Shown here: positions 1-8,465 of the stretch, piece by piece
Layout of the letters: the number at the start of each line of letters is the position of its first letter
How positions within the stretch are numbered: position 1 is the first letter of the stretch
Source of the DNA: UBA4285 sp050944355
GTDB taxonomy: Bacteria; Bacillota; Clostridia; Lachnospirales; Lachnospiraceae
DNA: 43,498 nucleotides
NCBI GenBank assembly: GCA_050944355.1
Contig: JBMNQX010000014.1
Coordinates: 1-43,498, forward strand
Direction of reading: 5' to 3'
Notes under the pieces: model-generated
The model's input: the letters and a program-made list of their open reading frames with translations, nothing else
The model's database searches: none
What the model was told of the DNA's origin: nothing
Translations under genes and position numbers: made by a program

Positions 1-60
1 TCAGCTTCCGGAGTATATCCGTAATTCACTGGCAAAGGCGGGTTTGGCGGCATAAAGGTC

Positions 61-138
61 CTATCTGATTGCCTGTATTATTGAGTTTTCAAGGTACGAA
101 GCCCATTTTGTTATGGGAAGTTTTAGTAAATACTTCAT
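61..138 (-). CDS. possible 25-residue peptide
   Basis: This short reading frame starts at ATG (136-138), seven bases after a strong AAGGAGG site, and ends at TAG. It would encode a basic, amphipathic 25-residue peptide starting MKYLLKLPITKW. It lies downstream of the peptide-binding lipoprotein gene, past a hairpin terminator, in sequence that is more AT-rich than the gene. The ribosome site is the only positive evidence. The stretch around 80-105 also resembles the CCTTGAAAACT text common in rRNA leader and spacer regions of Firmicutes, so it could be a non-coding remnant. I do not recognise a family. Confidence 0.25.
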   Translation of the reverse strand: MKYLLKLPITKWASYLENSIIQAIR

Positions 139-162
139 GAGATCCTCCTTATACTGCAATAG

Positions 163-202
163 AAAACCGGCCCCGCCGCCATTGCGCTTCAGGACCGGCT
201 TT
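163..202 (-). terminator. hairpin terminator after the peptide-binding lipoprotein gene
   Basis: Arms at 163-174 (AAAACCGGCCCC) and 192-202 (GGACCGGCTTT) pair around a GC-rich loop. Read leftward, the stem ends in GGCCGGTTTTC, a short U run. It sits about 70 bases after the stop codon at 275 and probably ends the dpp-type operon transcript. Confidence 0.6.
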
Positions 203-274
203 CGGTTAGAAATCAGTATAGTACCGGATGAATAAATTTACAATCCTTCATTTCCTATCGGATGACAGGGATTA

Positions 275-1957
275 TCACTTGCACCAGTTCCATACTGTCA
301 GGTTTCCGCTGGCGTCATTGAGAAGTCCGACAGAATTGCCGAGGCGTGCGGAGTGAGGATAATCCTCGTAACCGGCCGCATAGATGATTACCGGCTCCTT
401 TTCAAGCCAGAGCTGCTGATAATCCTTCGCGACCTGAATCTGATCTTCCTCAGTGGCAGCCGCTATGAACTCATCGTAGATATCATCCCAGGTATCATCC
501 TGAACATTGATGTAAGAAGCGGAGTCATTGGTCAGGAAGGTCCTGAGCCACATCGGGTTCGAGCTGTAGCTCGCGTTGACGAGCGCGATTCCGACCGTCC
601 CGGAGAAAAGTCCGGAGAACATCGTAGCCGCTTCCTGAACCTGAATCTCGCAGGTCACGCCTGCCTCCTCCAGATTCTGCTGGATGATGCTGGCAATCTG
701 CTCACGGACACCGCCCGGCGTGTTGATGACAATCGGCTGCGAAAGATCAATGCTGCCGTCTGCGGCCGCTTCCTGGAACAGTTCCTTTGCCTGTTCGACA
801 TCGCGCGTCGCTGTGCAGGTGTCGTCGTAATACTTCGTGCCCTTCAGAACGGGGGACTCCGCCGCCTCCGCGTTCTTGAGCATCGCTACAATCGCGTCGC
901 GGTCAATCGCCAGATCGATGGCCTTGTTGATCCGCGAATCGTTGTAGACCAGCTGATTGACAAAAATCATATACGGCTGGAAAGGCGTGTCATCGTGCTC
1001 GACGACAACATTGCCGCCGACCGCCTTGAGCGTTTCGATGTCGTCGTTGCTCAGATACGGATAGCAGAGGTCGATGTCGCCGCTGATGATAGAGGAAGCC
1101 ATGTTGGTTGAAGCCATCACTTCAATTCTCAGCGTCTCAAATCCCGGCGCGCCCAGCTGATAATTCTTGTTCGCCTTCAGAACCAGTTCGCTGCCGGCCA
1201 CCTGACTCTCAAAGATGCAGGGTCCGCTGCCGACCGGGTTGTTCCAGAGATCCGCGCTGACATAGTCAGCCGGCGCCACGTCCGAGAGCAGATGTTCCGG
1301 GAGCGGGAACCAGTAGACGAAATTCTGCTGGAAGTTGACCGCCTCGGAGATGGTCTCACTGCAAGTGTACTTTACCGTGTAGTCATCGATCTTCTCGACG
1401 CCCGGATCGCCGGTCGCGTTGCCGCTCGTGTCAACATTTTCCAGGATATTGTAGACGCTCTTGTGATCCGCGGTGCATTCCGGATCCGTAATTTCCTGAA
1501 CGGCGAACACGTAATCGTCGGCGGTCACCGGCTCGCCGTCACTCCACTGCGCATCCTGACTCAGATAAAATGTGATCGACTTGCGGTCGTCAGAGATCTC
1601 CCAGCTGTCCGCGCCTCGCGGACTGATATTGCCGTGCGCGTCAAGAACCACAAGACGGTCATACAGCATTCCCATGACGATCGCGCTGTAATATCCGCCG
1701 CTCGACTCGTTGTAAGGCACCAGATCCTTCCACGCACTCGCCATGGCAAATGTCACGGTGTCCGTCGCGGTTCCGCCGTAGGATCCGGATGACGTTTCTG
1801 ACGATGATTCCGACGCGGCCGACGCCGCCGTGCTCCCGGATGCCGACGCGCTGCCAGTACTGCTGTCTGTCGTCGAGCCGCATCCGGCGAGCAGGGCTCC
1901 TGCCAGGGCCACGGCTGTTGCCATCGACACCAGTCTCTTAAAGAATCCCCTTTCCAT
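275..1957 (-). CDS. peptide ABC transporter substrate-binding lipoprotein (SBP_bac_5 / DppA-OppA family)
   Basis: The 560-residue product is the extracytoplasmic receptor for the dipeptide/oligopeptide transporter encoded just upstream. A type II signal peptide ends in the lipobox LAGC at about residues 23-26, followed by a Ser/Thr/Ala-rich linker typical of Gram-positive lipoproteins. The body has the family's usual layout and length, including GADSWEISDDRKSITFYL and the acidic, aromatic C-terminal half. I start at the second ATG (1957) because GGAGGAA at 1964-1970 sits six bases from it and directly abuts the upstream ATG at 1963. It is last in the operon, after dppF with a gap of about 100 bases, which is common for highly expressed receptors. 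The family is certain. The exact ligand, whether dipeptide, oligopeptide or acyl-amino acid, is not visible. Confidence 0.93.
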   Translation of the reverse strand: MERGFFKRLVSMATAVALAGALLAGCGSTTDSSTGSASASGSTAASAASESSSETSSGSYGGTATDTVTFAMASAWKDLVPYNESSGGYYSAIVMGMLYDRLVVLDAHGNISPRGADSWEISDDRKSITFYLSQDAQWSDGEPVTADDYVFAVQEITDPECTADHKSVYNILENVDTSGNATGDPGVEKIDDYTVKYTCSETISEAVNFQQNFVYWFPLPEHLLSDVAPADYVSADLWNNPVGSGPCIFESQVAGSELVLKANKNYQLGAPGFETLRIEVMASTNMASSIISGDIDLCYPYLSNDDIETLKAVGGNVVVEHDDTPFQPYMIFVNQLVYNDSRINKAIDLAIDRDAIVAMLKNAEAAESPVLKGTKYYDDTCTATRDVEQAKELFQEAAADGSIDLSQPIVINTPGGVREQIASIIQQNLEEAGVTCEIQVQEAATMFSGLFSGTVGIALVNASYSSNPMWLRTFLTNDSASYINVQDDTWDDIYDEFIAAATEEDQIQVAKDYQQLWLEKEPVIIYAAGYEDYPHSARLGNSVGLLNDASGNLTVWNWCK

Positions 1958-2058
1958 AAGCATTTCCTCCTTCTTTTTTCATATATTTCCTGCACTGCCG
2001 CAAGATCAGACAAACCTGAAGCGGCAGCGCCTGAAACCATTTTCCAGATCGCGATAAC

Positions 2059-3069
2059 TCAGGCCGGCCTGTTGATGTCAATCAGACGGTTTTCAAAATC
2101 GTCCGTGAACGGGCAGGCCGTCATGTGATTGTCGTTGATGCGCACCATCTGTGCGACACCCTCTTCGGAACACTCCTCTGTCGCATACGGGCAGCGGTTG
2201 TGCAGACGGCAGCCGGACGGCGGATACAGCGGACTGGGAACATCGCCCACCAGGCGGATCCGCTCGGGCTTCGCGGCGCCAACGTCCGGAACCGGAATGG
2301 CAGACAGCAGCGCCTTCGTGTACGGGTGCAGCGGATTTCCGAAGATCTCCTCCTTCGTCCCGTACTCGACAAGCCGCCCAAGATACATGACCGCGACTTT
2401 GTCGCACAGATAGCGGATGACACTCATGTCGTGCGAGATGAACAGATACGCGACGCCCGTCGCCTTCTGCGCGTCTTTCATCAGGTTCAGAACCTGCGCC
2501 CGGACTGAGACATCCAGGGCCGAGACCGGCTCGTCGCACACGATGAAAGCCGGATCCGTGATCATCGCCCGGGCGATCACCGCCCGCTGCCTTTGTCCGC
2601 CTGACATCTCGTGCGGCATCTTGTGGAACTGATACTCGGGGAGCCCCACGAATTCCAGCATTTCCCGCACTTTCTTCTGTCTCTCTTCCTTTGTCCCGAT
2701 GTCAAATGCGTCAAGCGGCGCCATGACCGTCTCAAAAATCGTCTTTCTCGGATTGAGAGACGCGAACGGGTCCTGAAAAATGATCTGCATATCCTTGCGG
2801 ATCGGACGCAAATCTTTGTCGCTCCATCCGGTGATGTCTTTTCCCCGGAAATAGACTTTTCCGGAAGTGATGCTGTGAAGCTGAAGCACGGCGCGGCCGA
2901 ACGTCGATTTTCCGCATCCGGACTCGCCGACCAGCCCAACGGTTTCGCCGGCCCCAATGTCCATGCTGATGCCGTCGACGGCTTTCAGAACGGCTTTTTT
3001 GTGCTTGTCATTCTTCACATTGAAATATTTTTTTAAGTTTTCGACCCTGAGAAGTGGTTCCTCTTCCAT
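2059..3069 (-). CDS. dipeptide/oligopeptide ABC transporter ATP-binding protein (DppF/OppF type)
   Basis: A 336-residue ABC ATPase. Walker A GESGCGKST lies at about 48-56, the Q-loop at about 99, the signature MSGGQRQR at about 155-162, Walker B FIVCDE at about 175-180 and the H-loop ISHD at about 211-214. The C-terminal oligopeptide-transporter extension carries a Cys cluster (CRLHNRCPYATEEC), as in DppD/DppF proteins. An open frame continues upstream, but the start at 3069 is chosen because AGGAG precedes ATGGAAGAG at normal distance. It would form the ATPase heterodimer with the DppD-type protein encoded 98 bases upstream and energise the DppBC channel at the cytoplasmic face. Confidence 0.92.
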   Translation of the reverse strand: MEEEPLLRVENLKKYFNVKNDKHKKAVLKAVDGISMDIGAGETVGLVGESGCGKSTFGRAVLQLHSITSGKVYFRGKDITGWSDKDLRPIRKDMQIIFQDPFASLNPRKTIFETVMAPLDAFDIGTKEERQKKVREMLEFVGLPEYQFHKMPHEMSGGQRQRAVIARAMITDPAFIVCDEPVSALDVSVRAQVLNLMKDAQKATGVAYLFISHDMSVIRYLCDKVAVMYLGRLVEYGTKEEIFGNPLHPYTKALLSAIPVPDVGAAKPERIRLVGDVPSPLYPPSGCRLHNRCPYATEECSEEGVAQMVRINDNHMTACPFTDDFENRLIDINRPA

Positions 3070-3114
3070 CGCCTGCTCCTTTCTGCCGGTCATTCGAAAA
3101 TTCCGGCGCACATT

Positions 3115-3135
3115 TGTCAGGATGTTCTCCTGACA
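3115..3135. repeat. inverted repeat between the two transporter ATPase genes
   Basis: TGTCAGGA (3115-3122) and TCCTGACA (3128-3135) form a perfect 8-bp stem with a 5-base loop in the spacer between dppD and dppF. The word CATTTGTC overlaps or follows each arm (3111-3118 and 3134-3141). There is no U run, so it is more likely an mRNA processing or stability hairpin, or two copies of a repeated word, than a terminator. Confidence 0.55.
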
Positions 3136-3167
3136 TTTGTCATGGGGCCTGTGTCTTCCGTTACTTT

Positions 3168-4157
3168 TCAATCTGCTGTCCGCACCTGCGGATAGAAGCA
3201 GCGCACCGGATGGCCGCCGGATTCCGTGAGTTCCGGCCGCTCTGTGCGGCACTTGTCCGTGGCGTACGGGCACCTGGTGCAGAAACGGCAGCCCTCCGGC
3301 ATGTCCGCCAGAGACGGAACGGTGCCTTCGATAGTGTGAAGCCGCTCCATATTGCGGTCCACGCGGGGCAGTGATGCCAGAAGTCCCTGCGTATAGGGGT
3401 GGCGCGGCGCCGTGAAGATTGTCTTCACATCCGCGTACTCGACGGCTTCACCGGCATACATGACCAGAACGCAGTCCGAATTCTCGGCGACAACGCCCAT
3501 GTCGTGCGTGATCAGCATGACAGCCGTGTTAAAACTCTTGCGCAGATCTTTCATGAGATCCAGGACCTGAGCCTGAATCGTCACATCCAGCGCCGTCGTC
3601 GGCTCATCGGCAATCAGGAGCTCAGGTCTCGCCGAGAGCGCCATGGCGATCATGACACGCTGCCGCATGCCGCCGGACATCTCGTGCGGGTATTCAAACA
3701 TACGGGTTTCAGGGGAAGGAATTCCGACTTCACGGAGCATCTCCGTGCCCCTTTCCCAGGCTTCTTTCTTCGTGATTTTCTCGTGCGCCTTGTACATCTC
3801 GACGAGCTGATCGCCCACCCGGTACACCGGATTCAGGCTGGTCATCGGGTCCTGGAAAATCATAGAAATCTTCCTTCCCCGGATATCGCGCATTTCTTTC
3901 TCCGTCGCCCCGACAAGATTCTTCCCGTCAAACAGGATGCTTCCATCGCTGATGCGGCTCGTTCGCTTCGGGAGAAGCTGCATGATCGAGTTGGCTGTGA
4001 CGCTCTTTCCGCAGCCGGACTCGCCGACGACTCCAAGGGTCTCGCCCCGGTGGATGGAAAATGTCACATCTCGTATGGCGGTCAGAGACTCTTTCGGTGA
4101 AACTTTGAAATCAACTTTAAGACCTTTCACTTCCAGAACAGTATCGGATGTATCCAT
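3168..4157 (-). CDS. dipeptide/oligopeptide ABC transporter ATP-binding protein (DppD/OppD type)
   Basis: A 329-residue ABC ATPase, partner of the DppF-type protein. Walker A GESGCGKS is at about 45-52, the signature MSGGMRQR at about 160-167 and Walker B LLIADE at about 180-185. The switch region LITHDMGVV and a C-terminal Cys motif (CRFCTRCPYATDKC) follow, as expected for this subfamily. The start ATG at 4157 has AAAGGAGGT at good spacing. It follows the dppC-type gene by 18 bases, so the two are in one operon and probably translationally linked. Confidence 0.93.
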   Translation of the reverse strand: MDTSDTVLEVKGLKVDFKVSPKESLTAIRDVTFSIHRGETLGVVGESGCGKSVTANSIMQLLPKRTSRISDGSILFDGKNLVGATEKEMRDIRGRKISMIFQDPMTSLNPVYRVGDQLVEMYKAHEKITKKEAWERGTEMLREVGIPSPETRMFEYPHEMSGGMRQRVMIAMALSARPELLIADEPTTALDVTIQAQVLDLMKDLRKSFNTAVMLITHDMGVVAENSDCVLVMYAGEAVEYADVKTIFTAPRHPYTQGLLASLPRVDRNMERLHTIEGTVPSLADMPEGCRFCTRCPYATDKCRTERPELTESGGHPVRCFYPQVRTAD

Positions 4158-4175
4158 ACAGGCACCTCCTTTCGG

Positions 4176-5024
4176 TCAGAACCGCTTCATCTTCGGATCC
4201 AGGGCATCGCGGATGCCCTCGCCGATGAAGTTGATACAGAAAATCGTGACAACCAGGCACACGCCGGCCGGTATCCAGATCCACCAGCGCTGTGTCAGAA
4301 CGACAAGACTTGTGGCGCTCTGGATGATATTGCCCCAAGACGGTGTCGGCGGCTGAACGCCGGCGCCCAGGAAGCTCAGAGCTGACTCTGTGATCATCGC
4401 GTTGGAAATTCTGAAGGAAAGAGAAACCCACAGCGGCGCGATAGAGTTGGGCATGACTGTCTTGATGAGAATCCGAAGCGACGGTGTTCCGATGGCCCTC
4501 TCGGCCTCGACATACTCCATGCTGCGCACGGAAAGTACATTGCCGTAGATCAGCTTGGCGATCGTCGGCCAGTTCAGTACGCCGATCAGAATAATAAGGG
4601 ACGGAATGCTCGAGCCGAAGACGGCCACGACAACCAGAATCAGAACCATGGACGGGAACGAAAGAAAAATATCCGCCGCTCTCATAATAATGGTCTCCGT
4701 CTTTCCCCGGTAAAATCCGGCCAGAAGCCCCAGCGGAAGACCGATGGCCACGCTGATGGCCGTCGCCGCGATGCCGATCAGAATGGAAACACGCCCGCCG
4801 CAGACAACCCGTGCGAACATGTCGCGCCCGACGTCATCCGTTCCCAGCAGATGCTCAGCGCTCGGCGCCGACGAAAAATGTGTGCTGTCAATCGCCGTCG
4901 GATCCAGGTGCATGAGCGGCGGCAGCAGCAGAACCGCCACAACCTCCGCCAGAAAAACAATCAGTCCGACCATGGCCAGCTTATGTCTGACGAAAGCATG
5001 CAAAAACTCTTTACCGTTTTTCAT
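4176..5024 (-). CDS. dipeptide/oligopeptide ABC transporter permease (DppC/OppC type)
   Basis: A 282-residue integral membrane protein. It has an N-terminal membrane segment after MKNGKEFLHAFVRHKLAMVGL, then the family motif HLLGTDDVGRDMFARV, then the BPD_transp_1 core with about five further membrane helices. The EAA-type loop (YVEAERAIGTPSLRIL) contacts the ATPases. I use the ATG at 5024 rather than the upstream one because AGGAGGGGAGAGAG immediately precedes it. It pairs with the DppB-type permease encoded 42 bases upstream to form the channel. Confidence 0.93.
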   Translation of the reverse strand: MKNGKEFLHAFVRHKLAMVGLIVFLAEVVAVLLLPPLMHLDPTAIDSTHFSSAPSAEHLLGTDDVGRDMFARVVCGGRVSILIGIAATAISVAIGLPLGLLAGFYRGKTETIIMRAADIFLSFPSMVLILVVVAVFGSSIPSLIILIGVLNWPTIAKLIYGNVLSVRSMEYVEAERAIGTPSLRILIKTVMPNSIAPLWVSLSFRISNAMITESALSFLGAGVQPPTPSWGNIIQSATSLVVLTQRWWIWIPAGVCLVVTIFCINFIGEGIRDALDPKMKRF

Positions 5025-5066
5025 CTCTCTCCCCTCCTTTCTACACACTGCCCGTTTCCGGAAAGA

Positions 5067-6020
5067 TCATTCCAGGCGGATCCGAGGGTCCAGATACGCG
5101 TAGAGAAGATCGATCAGCAGCGAACTTACCAGAACCGCGATGGCGATGACGATCGTGATACCCATGATCGTGTTGTAATCCCGCTGACTGATGGAAAGGA
5201 CAAGCAGAGACCCCATGCCCGGCCAGGCAAAAACCTGCTCAGTGACGGTAGCCCCGCCGACAAGCAGCGGAATCGTCATGCCGACTGTCGATACAATTGG
5301 AATCAGCGCATTTCTCAGGATATGACGGACGACGACAACACGCTCTTTCAGGCCTTTGGCCCGCGCCGTCTTTACATATTCCTCATTGATCACGTCCAGC
5401 ATGCTGCCGCGCGTCTGCTTGACAAATGTGCCCAGCAGCTGGATGACCATGACGATGACCGGCAGCACCAGATGTCGGATGACATCAAGCGGCCCTGACG
5501 CCCCTGATCCTGTTGTCATACCCATCGAAGGCAGAAGCCCGAGCCTGATCGAGAAAATGTAAACCAGAATCAGAGCCACAAAGAAGTTCGGCGCGGCTGC
5601 TCCGAGAAATGAAAGGAACGAAGAAAGGTGATCCCAGAACGAATACGGTTTTACTGCCGCCGCGGCGCCCAGCGGAATGGCAATGAGAAGCGAAATCACA
5701 AGCGATGTGACTGTCAGCAGCAGCGTCGGTCCGATTCTCTGGGCGATCAGCGAAGAAACCGGCTGATTCGTGCGGGATGAAACTCCCATGTCGCCCCTCA
5801 GAATGCCCCAGAGCCATTTCAGGTACCGGATGACAACCGGCTGATCGAGCCCGTACTGGTGTCTCAGCTGCGCCTCCATCTCAGGCGTGATATTTCCGGC
5901 CGCCTTTATCAGATCAACCGGGTTGCCCGGCGCCTGACTCGACAGGAAATACACCACAGCCGTGATAATGATAAATGTCGGTATCGCCAGAAGAAGCCGT
6001 TTCAGAATATACTTTCCCAT
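5067..6020 (-). CDS. dipeptide/oligopeptide ABC transporter permease (DppB/OppB type)
   Basis: A 317-residue integral membrane protein starting MGKYILKRLLLAIPTFIII, the classic DppB/OppB opening. It has the family's long first loop (GNPVDLIKAAGNITPEMEAQ) and the EAA-like loop (YVKTARAKGLKERVVVV). About six membrane segments are visible. AAGGAGGAACTC lies right before the ATG. It follows the M20 amidohydrolase gene by 18 bases, so import and hydrolysis of the substrate are probably co-expressed. Confidence 0.93.
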   Translation of the reverse strand: MGKYILKRLLLAIPTFIIITAVVYFLSSQAPGNPVDLIKAAGNITPEMEAQLRHQYGLDQPVVIRYLKWLWGILRGDMGVSSRTNQPVSSLIAQRIGPTLLLTVTSLVISLLIAIPLGAAAAVKPYSFWDHLSSFLSFLGAAAPNFFVALILVYIFSIRLGLLPSMGMTTGSGASGPLDVIRHLVLPVIVMVIQLLGTFVKQTRGSMLDVINEEYVKTARAKGLKERVVVVRHILRNALIPIVSTVGMTIPLLVGGATVTEQVFAWPGMGSLLVLSISQRDYNTIMGITIVIAIAVLVSSLLIDLLYAYLDPRIRLE

Positions 6021-6038
6021 GAGTTCCTCCTTCCCGCC

Positions 6039-7460
6039 TTACATAAGGCCAGACTGAGTCTGCTGACACACATACGGCTTCCCGCCGGTGTAAGCCAGTC
6101 TCTCCTCCTGCGCACCGTCAAGGAGTTTCGGATTCTCGATGGTCCGGATTCCGGCCAGTCCCATAATCTCCCCGGCGCACTCCAGCCCCTTTTCTCCGAT
6201 CGAAGAGCCGACCTGTCCGGCGAACATCCAGGTGTGGAGCGGGGTCCCGATCGCCGCCGTCGCGACTTCCAGATTGGCAGTCGGCGCATTCATGGCCACA
6301 TCGCCGACATCGGACGCTCCGCCGGTATAACTCTTTTTGTCCGGGTCAAACGTCCGCATCGTCGGATCGAGAGGTCCCGCAAGGAGCTCGCCGGCATCGT
6401 CACCGGCGATCGTCCTGGCAAGCTCCTCCTGCCCTTCTTTCTGTTCCGGGCTGAAACTTTTGCTGAACTCAGCGGCCAGTTTCTTGTCTGCTTCCGACCA
6501 CTTCGGAGCCCCGATGTCTTTCGCGGCATCGCTCAGAATCCGGCAGACAACCGAGTTCTGAATAACTTCATAGAACCCCTCGGCATCGGTAATAGTGCAC
6601 TCCGTCCCTGTCATCAGCGCTGCGCCTTTTGCGCAGTTCTTTACGCGCTCAACGATCGGAAGCACTTCCGACATCTTCGGGGCCCGGATTACTTCCCGCG
6701 TCACACAGTGATCCGGAATGACATTCGGCGCGATGTCCGCGGAGTCCAGATACGAATACTGCAGTCTCGCCTCCGGGATGATGTGTTCCCGCAGATAGTT
6801 CATTCCAACGTGCGCGATCTCGGCGGCGTCCAGCGCGCTGCGTCCCAGGTACGGCGTTGCGCCCGCGTGCGCCGTGATTCCCTTGTAGCGGATAATAATC
6901 GACTTGATCGCCGCCATCGATATGTTCGTGACGCCGTTTCTGTTGCTCGGATGCCAGGCATAGACCGCGTCCACGTCATCAAAGTATCCGTCCCGCGCCA
7001 TGTACGGCTTCGCGCCCCGGTTCTCTTCCGCGCAGCATCCGTAATAACGGATCGTGCCGGATGCCTTCGTCTCATCGAGCCACTTTGCCGCGAGCAGTGC
7101 CGCCGCGAGAGACGCCGTCCCCAGCGCGCAGTGTCCGCATCCGTGTCCCGGCGCTCCTTCCACGACCGGCTTTTTTGTCGGGCATCCGCCGACCTGTGAA
7201 AGTCCCGGCAGCGCATCATATTCGCCGAGATATCCGATGACCGGCTTCCCGGAACCGTACTGTGCGATGAACGCCGTCGGCTCACCGCTCACGTCCCGCT
7301 TCACGGAAAATCCGTGCTTTTCGAGTGCGTCCTCGATCAGCTGCGCCGACCGCTTCTCTTCGTGAGACAGCTCCGGGTGCGCGAATATATCCCGGTTGAG
7401 ATCCAGAATCTCTTTTTTGATGTCCTCAAATGCACTCATGACAAATTCCTGATCCTTCAT
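6039..7460 (-). CDS. M20-family metallo-amidohydrolase (AbgB / aminoacyl-conjugate hydrolase-like)
   Basis: This 473-residue zinc-dependent amidohydrolase belongs to the M20 peptidase family, closest in appearance to the aminobenzoyl-glutamate utilisation B / M20D group. Visible motifs are GYLGEYDALPGLSQVGG, GHGCGHCALGTASLAAA and CCAEENRGAKPYM with the Glu-Glu pair, YAWHPSNRNG with a metal His, and a dimerisation domain containing HVGMNYLREH. No signal peptide is seen, so it acts in the cytoplasm on an imported N-acyl or peptidyl amino acid. Its ATG overlaps the stop codon of the preceding kinase-like gene in ATGA, indicating translational coupling. The family is firm and the substrate unknown. 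Confidence 0.85.
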   Translation of the reverse strand: MKDQEFVMSAFEDIKKEILDLNRDIFAHPELSHEEKRSAQLIEDALEKHGFSVKRDVSGEPTAFIAQYGSGKPVIGYLGEYDALPGLSQVGGCPTKKPVVEGAPGHGCGHCALGTASLAAALLAAKWLDETKASGTIRYYGCCAEENRGAKPYMARDGYFDDVDAVYAWHPSNRNGVTNISMAAIKSIIIRYKGITAHAGATPYLGRSALDAAEIAHVGMNYLREHIIPEARLQYSYLDSADIAPNVIPDHCVTREVIRAPKMSEVLPIVERVKNCAKGAALMTGTECTITDAEGFYEVIQNSVVCRILSDAAKDIGAPKWSEADKKLAAEFSKSFSPEQKEGQEELARTIAGDDAGELLAGPLDPTMRTFDPDKKSYTGGASDVGDVAMNAPTANLEVATAAIGTPLHTWMFAGQVGSSIGEKGLECAGEIMGLAGIRTIENPKLLDGAQEERLAYTGGKPYVCQQTQSGLM

Positions 7461-8140
7461 TTTGCTGCCCCCTCTTCTTTCTTCGCCAACTCTTCATTAA
7501 ACTCTTTTTCCCAATCCGGACCCATCTTCTTCATCAGCGCATAAATGATGATTTCAACGCAATTGTCCTCGCCCAGTCTTGCGGGATTGAGCGTCAGATC
7601 GTAATTGACGGGATTGGTCCAGTAGTTGCCGTGCGTGTAATACTTGTAGTAGGCTGCTCTGTATTTGTCAGTCTTTGAAATGATCTCGTCGGCCTCTTCC
7701 GCGGTCTTGTTCAGCTTCCGCATGATCCGCGGCCTGCAGTAGTCCCGCGGCGCCTCGATGTAAATCGACAGAACATTTTTCTTGTCCTTCAGTACGTAAT
7801 CGGCGCATTTTCCGATGATGATGCAGGATTCGCTCTCGGCGAGACTGCGGATGATTTTGGATTCATACGCGTAGATGCGGTCGTCTCTGGTAAAACGGTG
7901 CATTTCCGGGTGGGCCACCAGGCGCTTCGGAAGAGCCATCAGGCGCGCTCCGACGAGGGTTCCGGAAAGTTTTTCGTCGACCTGCTCAAACATATGCTCG
8001 TCGTATCCGCTCATCTGAGAGGCAAGCGTGAGTATCCGGTGCTCATAGCTGTGAACGCCGAGCCGGTCGGCGAGGATTCCTCCGATCTCCTTCCCGCCGG
8101 TTCCGAAGCCTCTCGCGATGGTGATAATGAAATTTTCCAT
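7457..8140 (-). CDS. cytidylate kinase-like protein (Cytidylate_kin2 family)
   Basis: A 227-residue protein of the cytidylate-kinase-like family common in Clostridia. The N-terminus IITIARGFGTGGKEIGGILADRLGV is the degenerate phosphate-binding loop typical of the group, followed by a helical lid-like region rich in Arg and Lys (YCRPRIMRKLNKTAEEADEI). The C-terminal part is acidic and ends in KKEEGAAK. It is the first gene of the peptide-transporter operon and overlaps the M20 gene by four bases. No clear Shine-Dalgarno is seen, only a purine-rich GTGGGG. True CMP kinase activity is unproven for this family, and its placement in a transport operon is odd. Confidence 0.75.
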   Translation of the reverse strand: MENFIITIARGFGTGGKEIGGILADRLGVHSYEHRILTLASQMSGYDEHMFEQVDEKLSGTLVGARLMALPKRLVAHPEMHRFTRDDRIYAYESKIIRSLAESESCIIIGKCADYVLKDKKNVLSIYIEAPRDYCRPRIMRKLNKTAEEADEIISKTDKYRAAYYKYYTHGNYWTNPVNYDLTLNPARLGEDNCVEIIIYALMKKMGPDWEKEFNEELAKKEEGAAK

Positions 8141-8465
8141 TTTAATCGCCCCACTTTCCCGAATTCCCCTTTACATACATTTGTTTCTTCGGATTCGTGT
8201 AACTGAATCTTTCTTTTATTGGGTACGATTTTAATCGGTTAAAGTATCAAAGACCATGACTTGTTTTGAACCGATCAATTCCGAAAAAGTATTGATTTTC
8301 GGCGCCGCGAGACGCTTATCCCGCACATTTCCCCGCGTGAGCGGCGGTTTGATATGTGCAATCGCATGCATGGAAAATGGGATAATTGTGCTTAAAATTA
8401 TGAAAAACAGCGACGAAAAACAGAAAAAAATTGCGTATGAAATATCACTGAATTATGATTGTTTC
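8141..8465. promoter_or_regulatory. divergent regulatory region between the peptide operon and the LysR gene
   Basis: These 325 bases separate the leftward operon from the rightward lysR and hold no convincing gene. An inverted repeat CGATT-TT-AATCG lies at 8226-8237, and the half text TTTTAATCG recurs at 8140-8148 next to the operon start. LysR-type regulators usually bind interrupted dyads in such divergent spacers, so these are candidate operator half-sites. No strong -35/-10 pair stands out. Confidence 0.4.

Noticed and set aside
61..110. rRNA leader or spacer fragment
   Set aside because: CCTTGAAAACT resembles text near rRNA operons, but no 16S, 23S, 5S or tRNA sequence is present at the left edge.
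5859..7199. 446-codon plus-strand open frame
   Set aside because: Antisense shadow of the M20 hydrolase and dppB genes.
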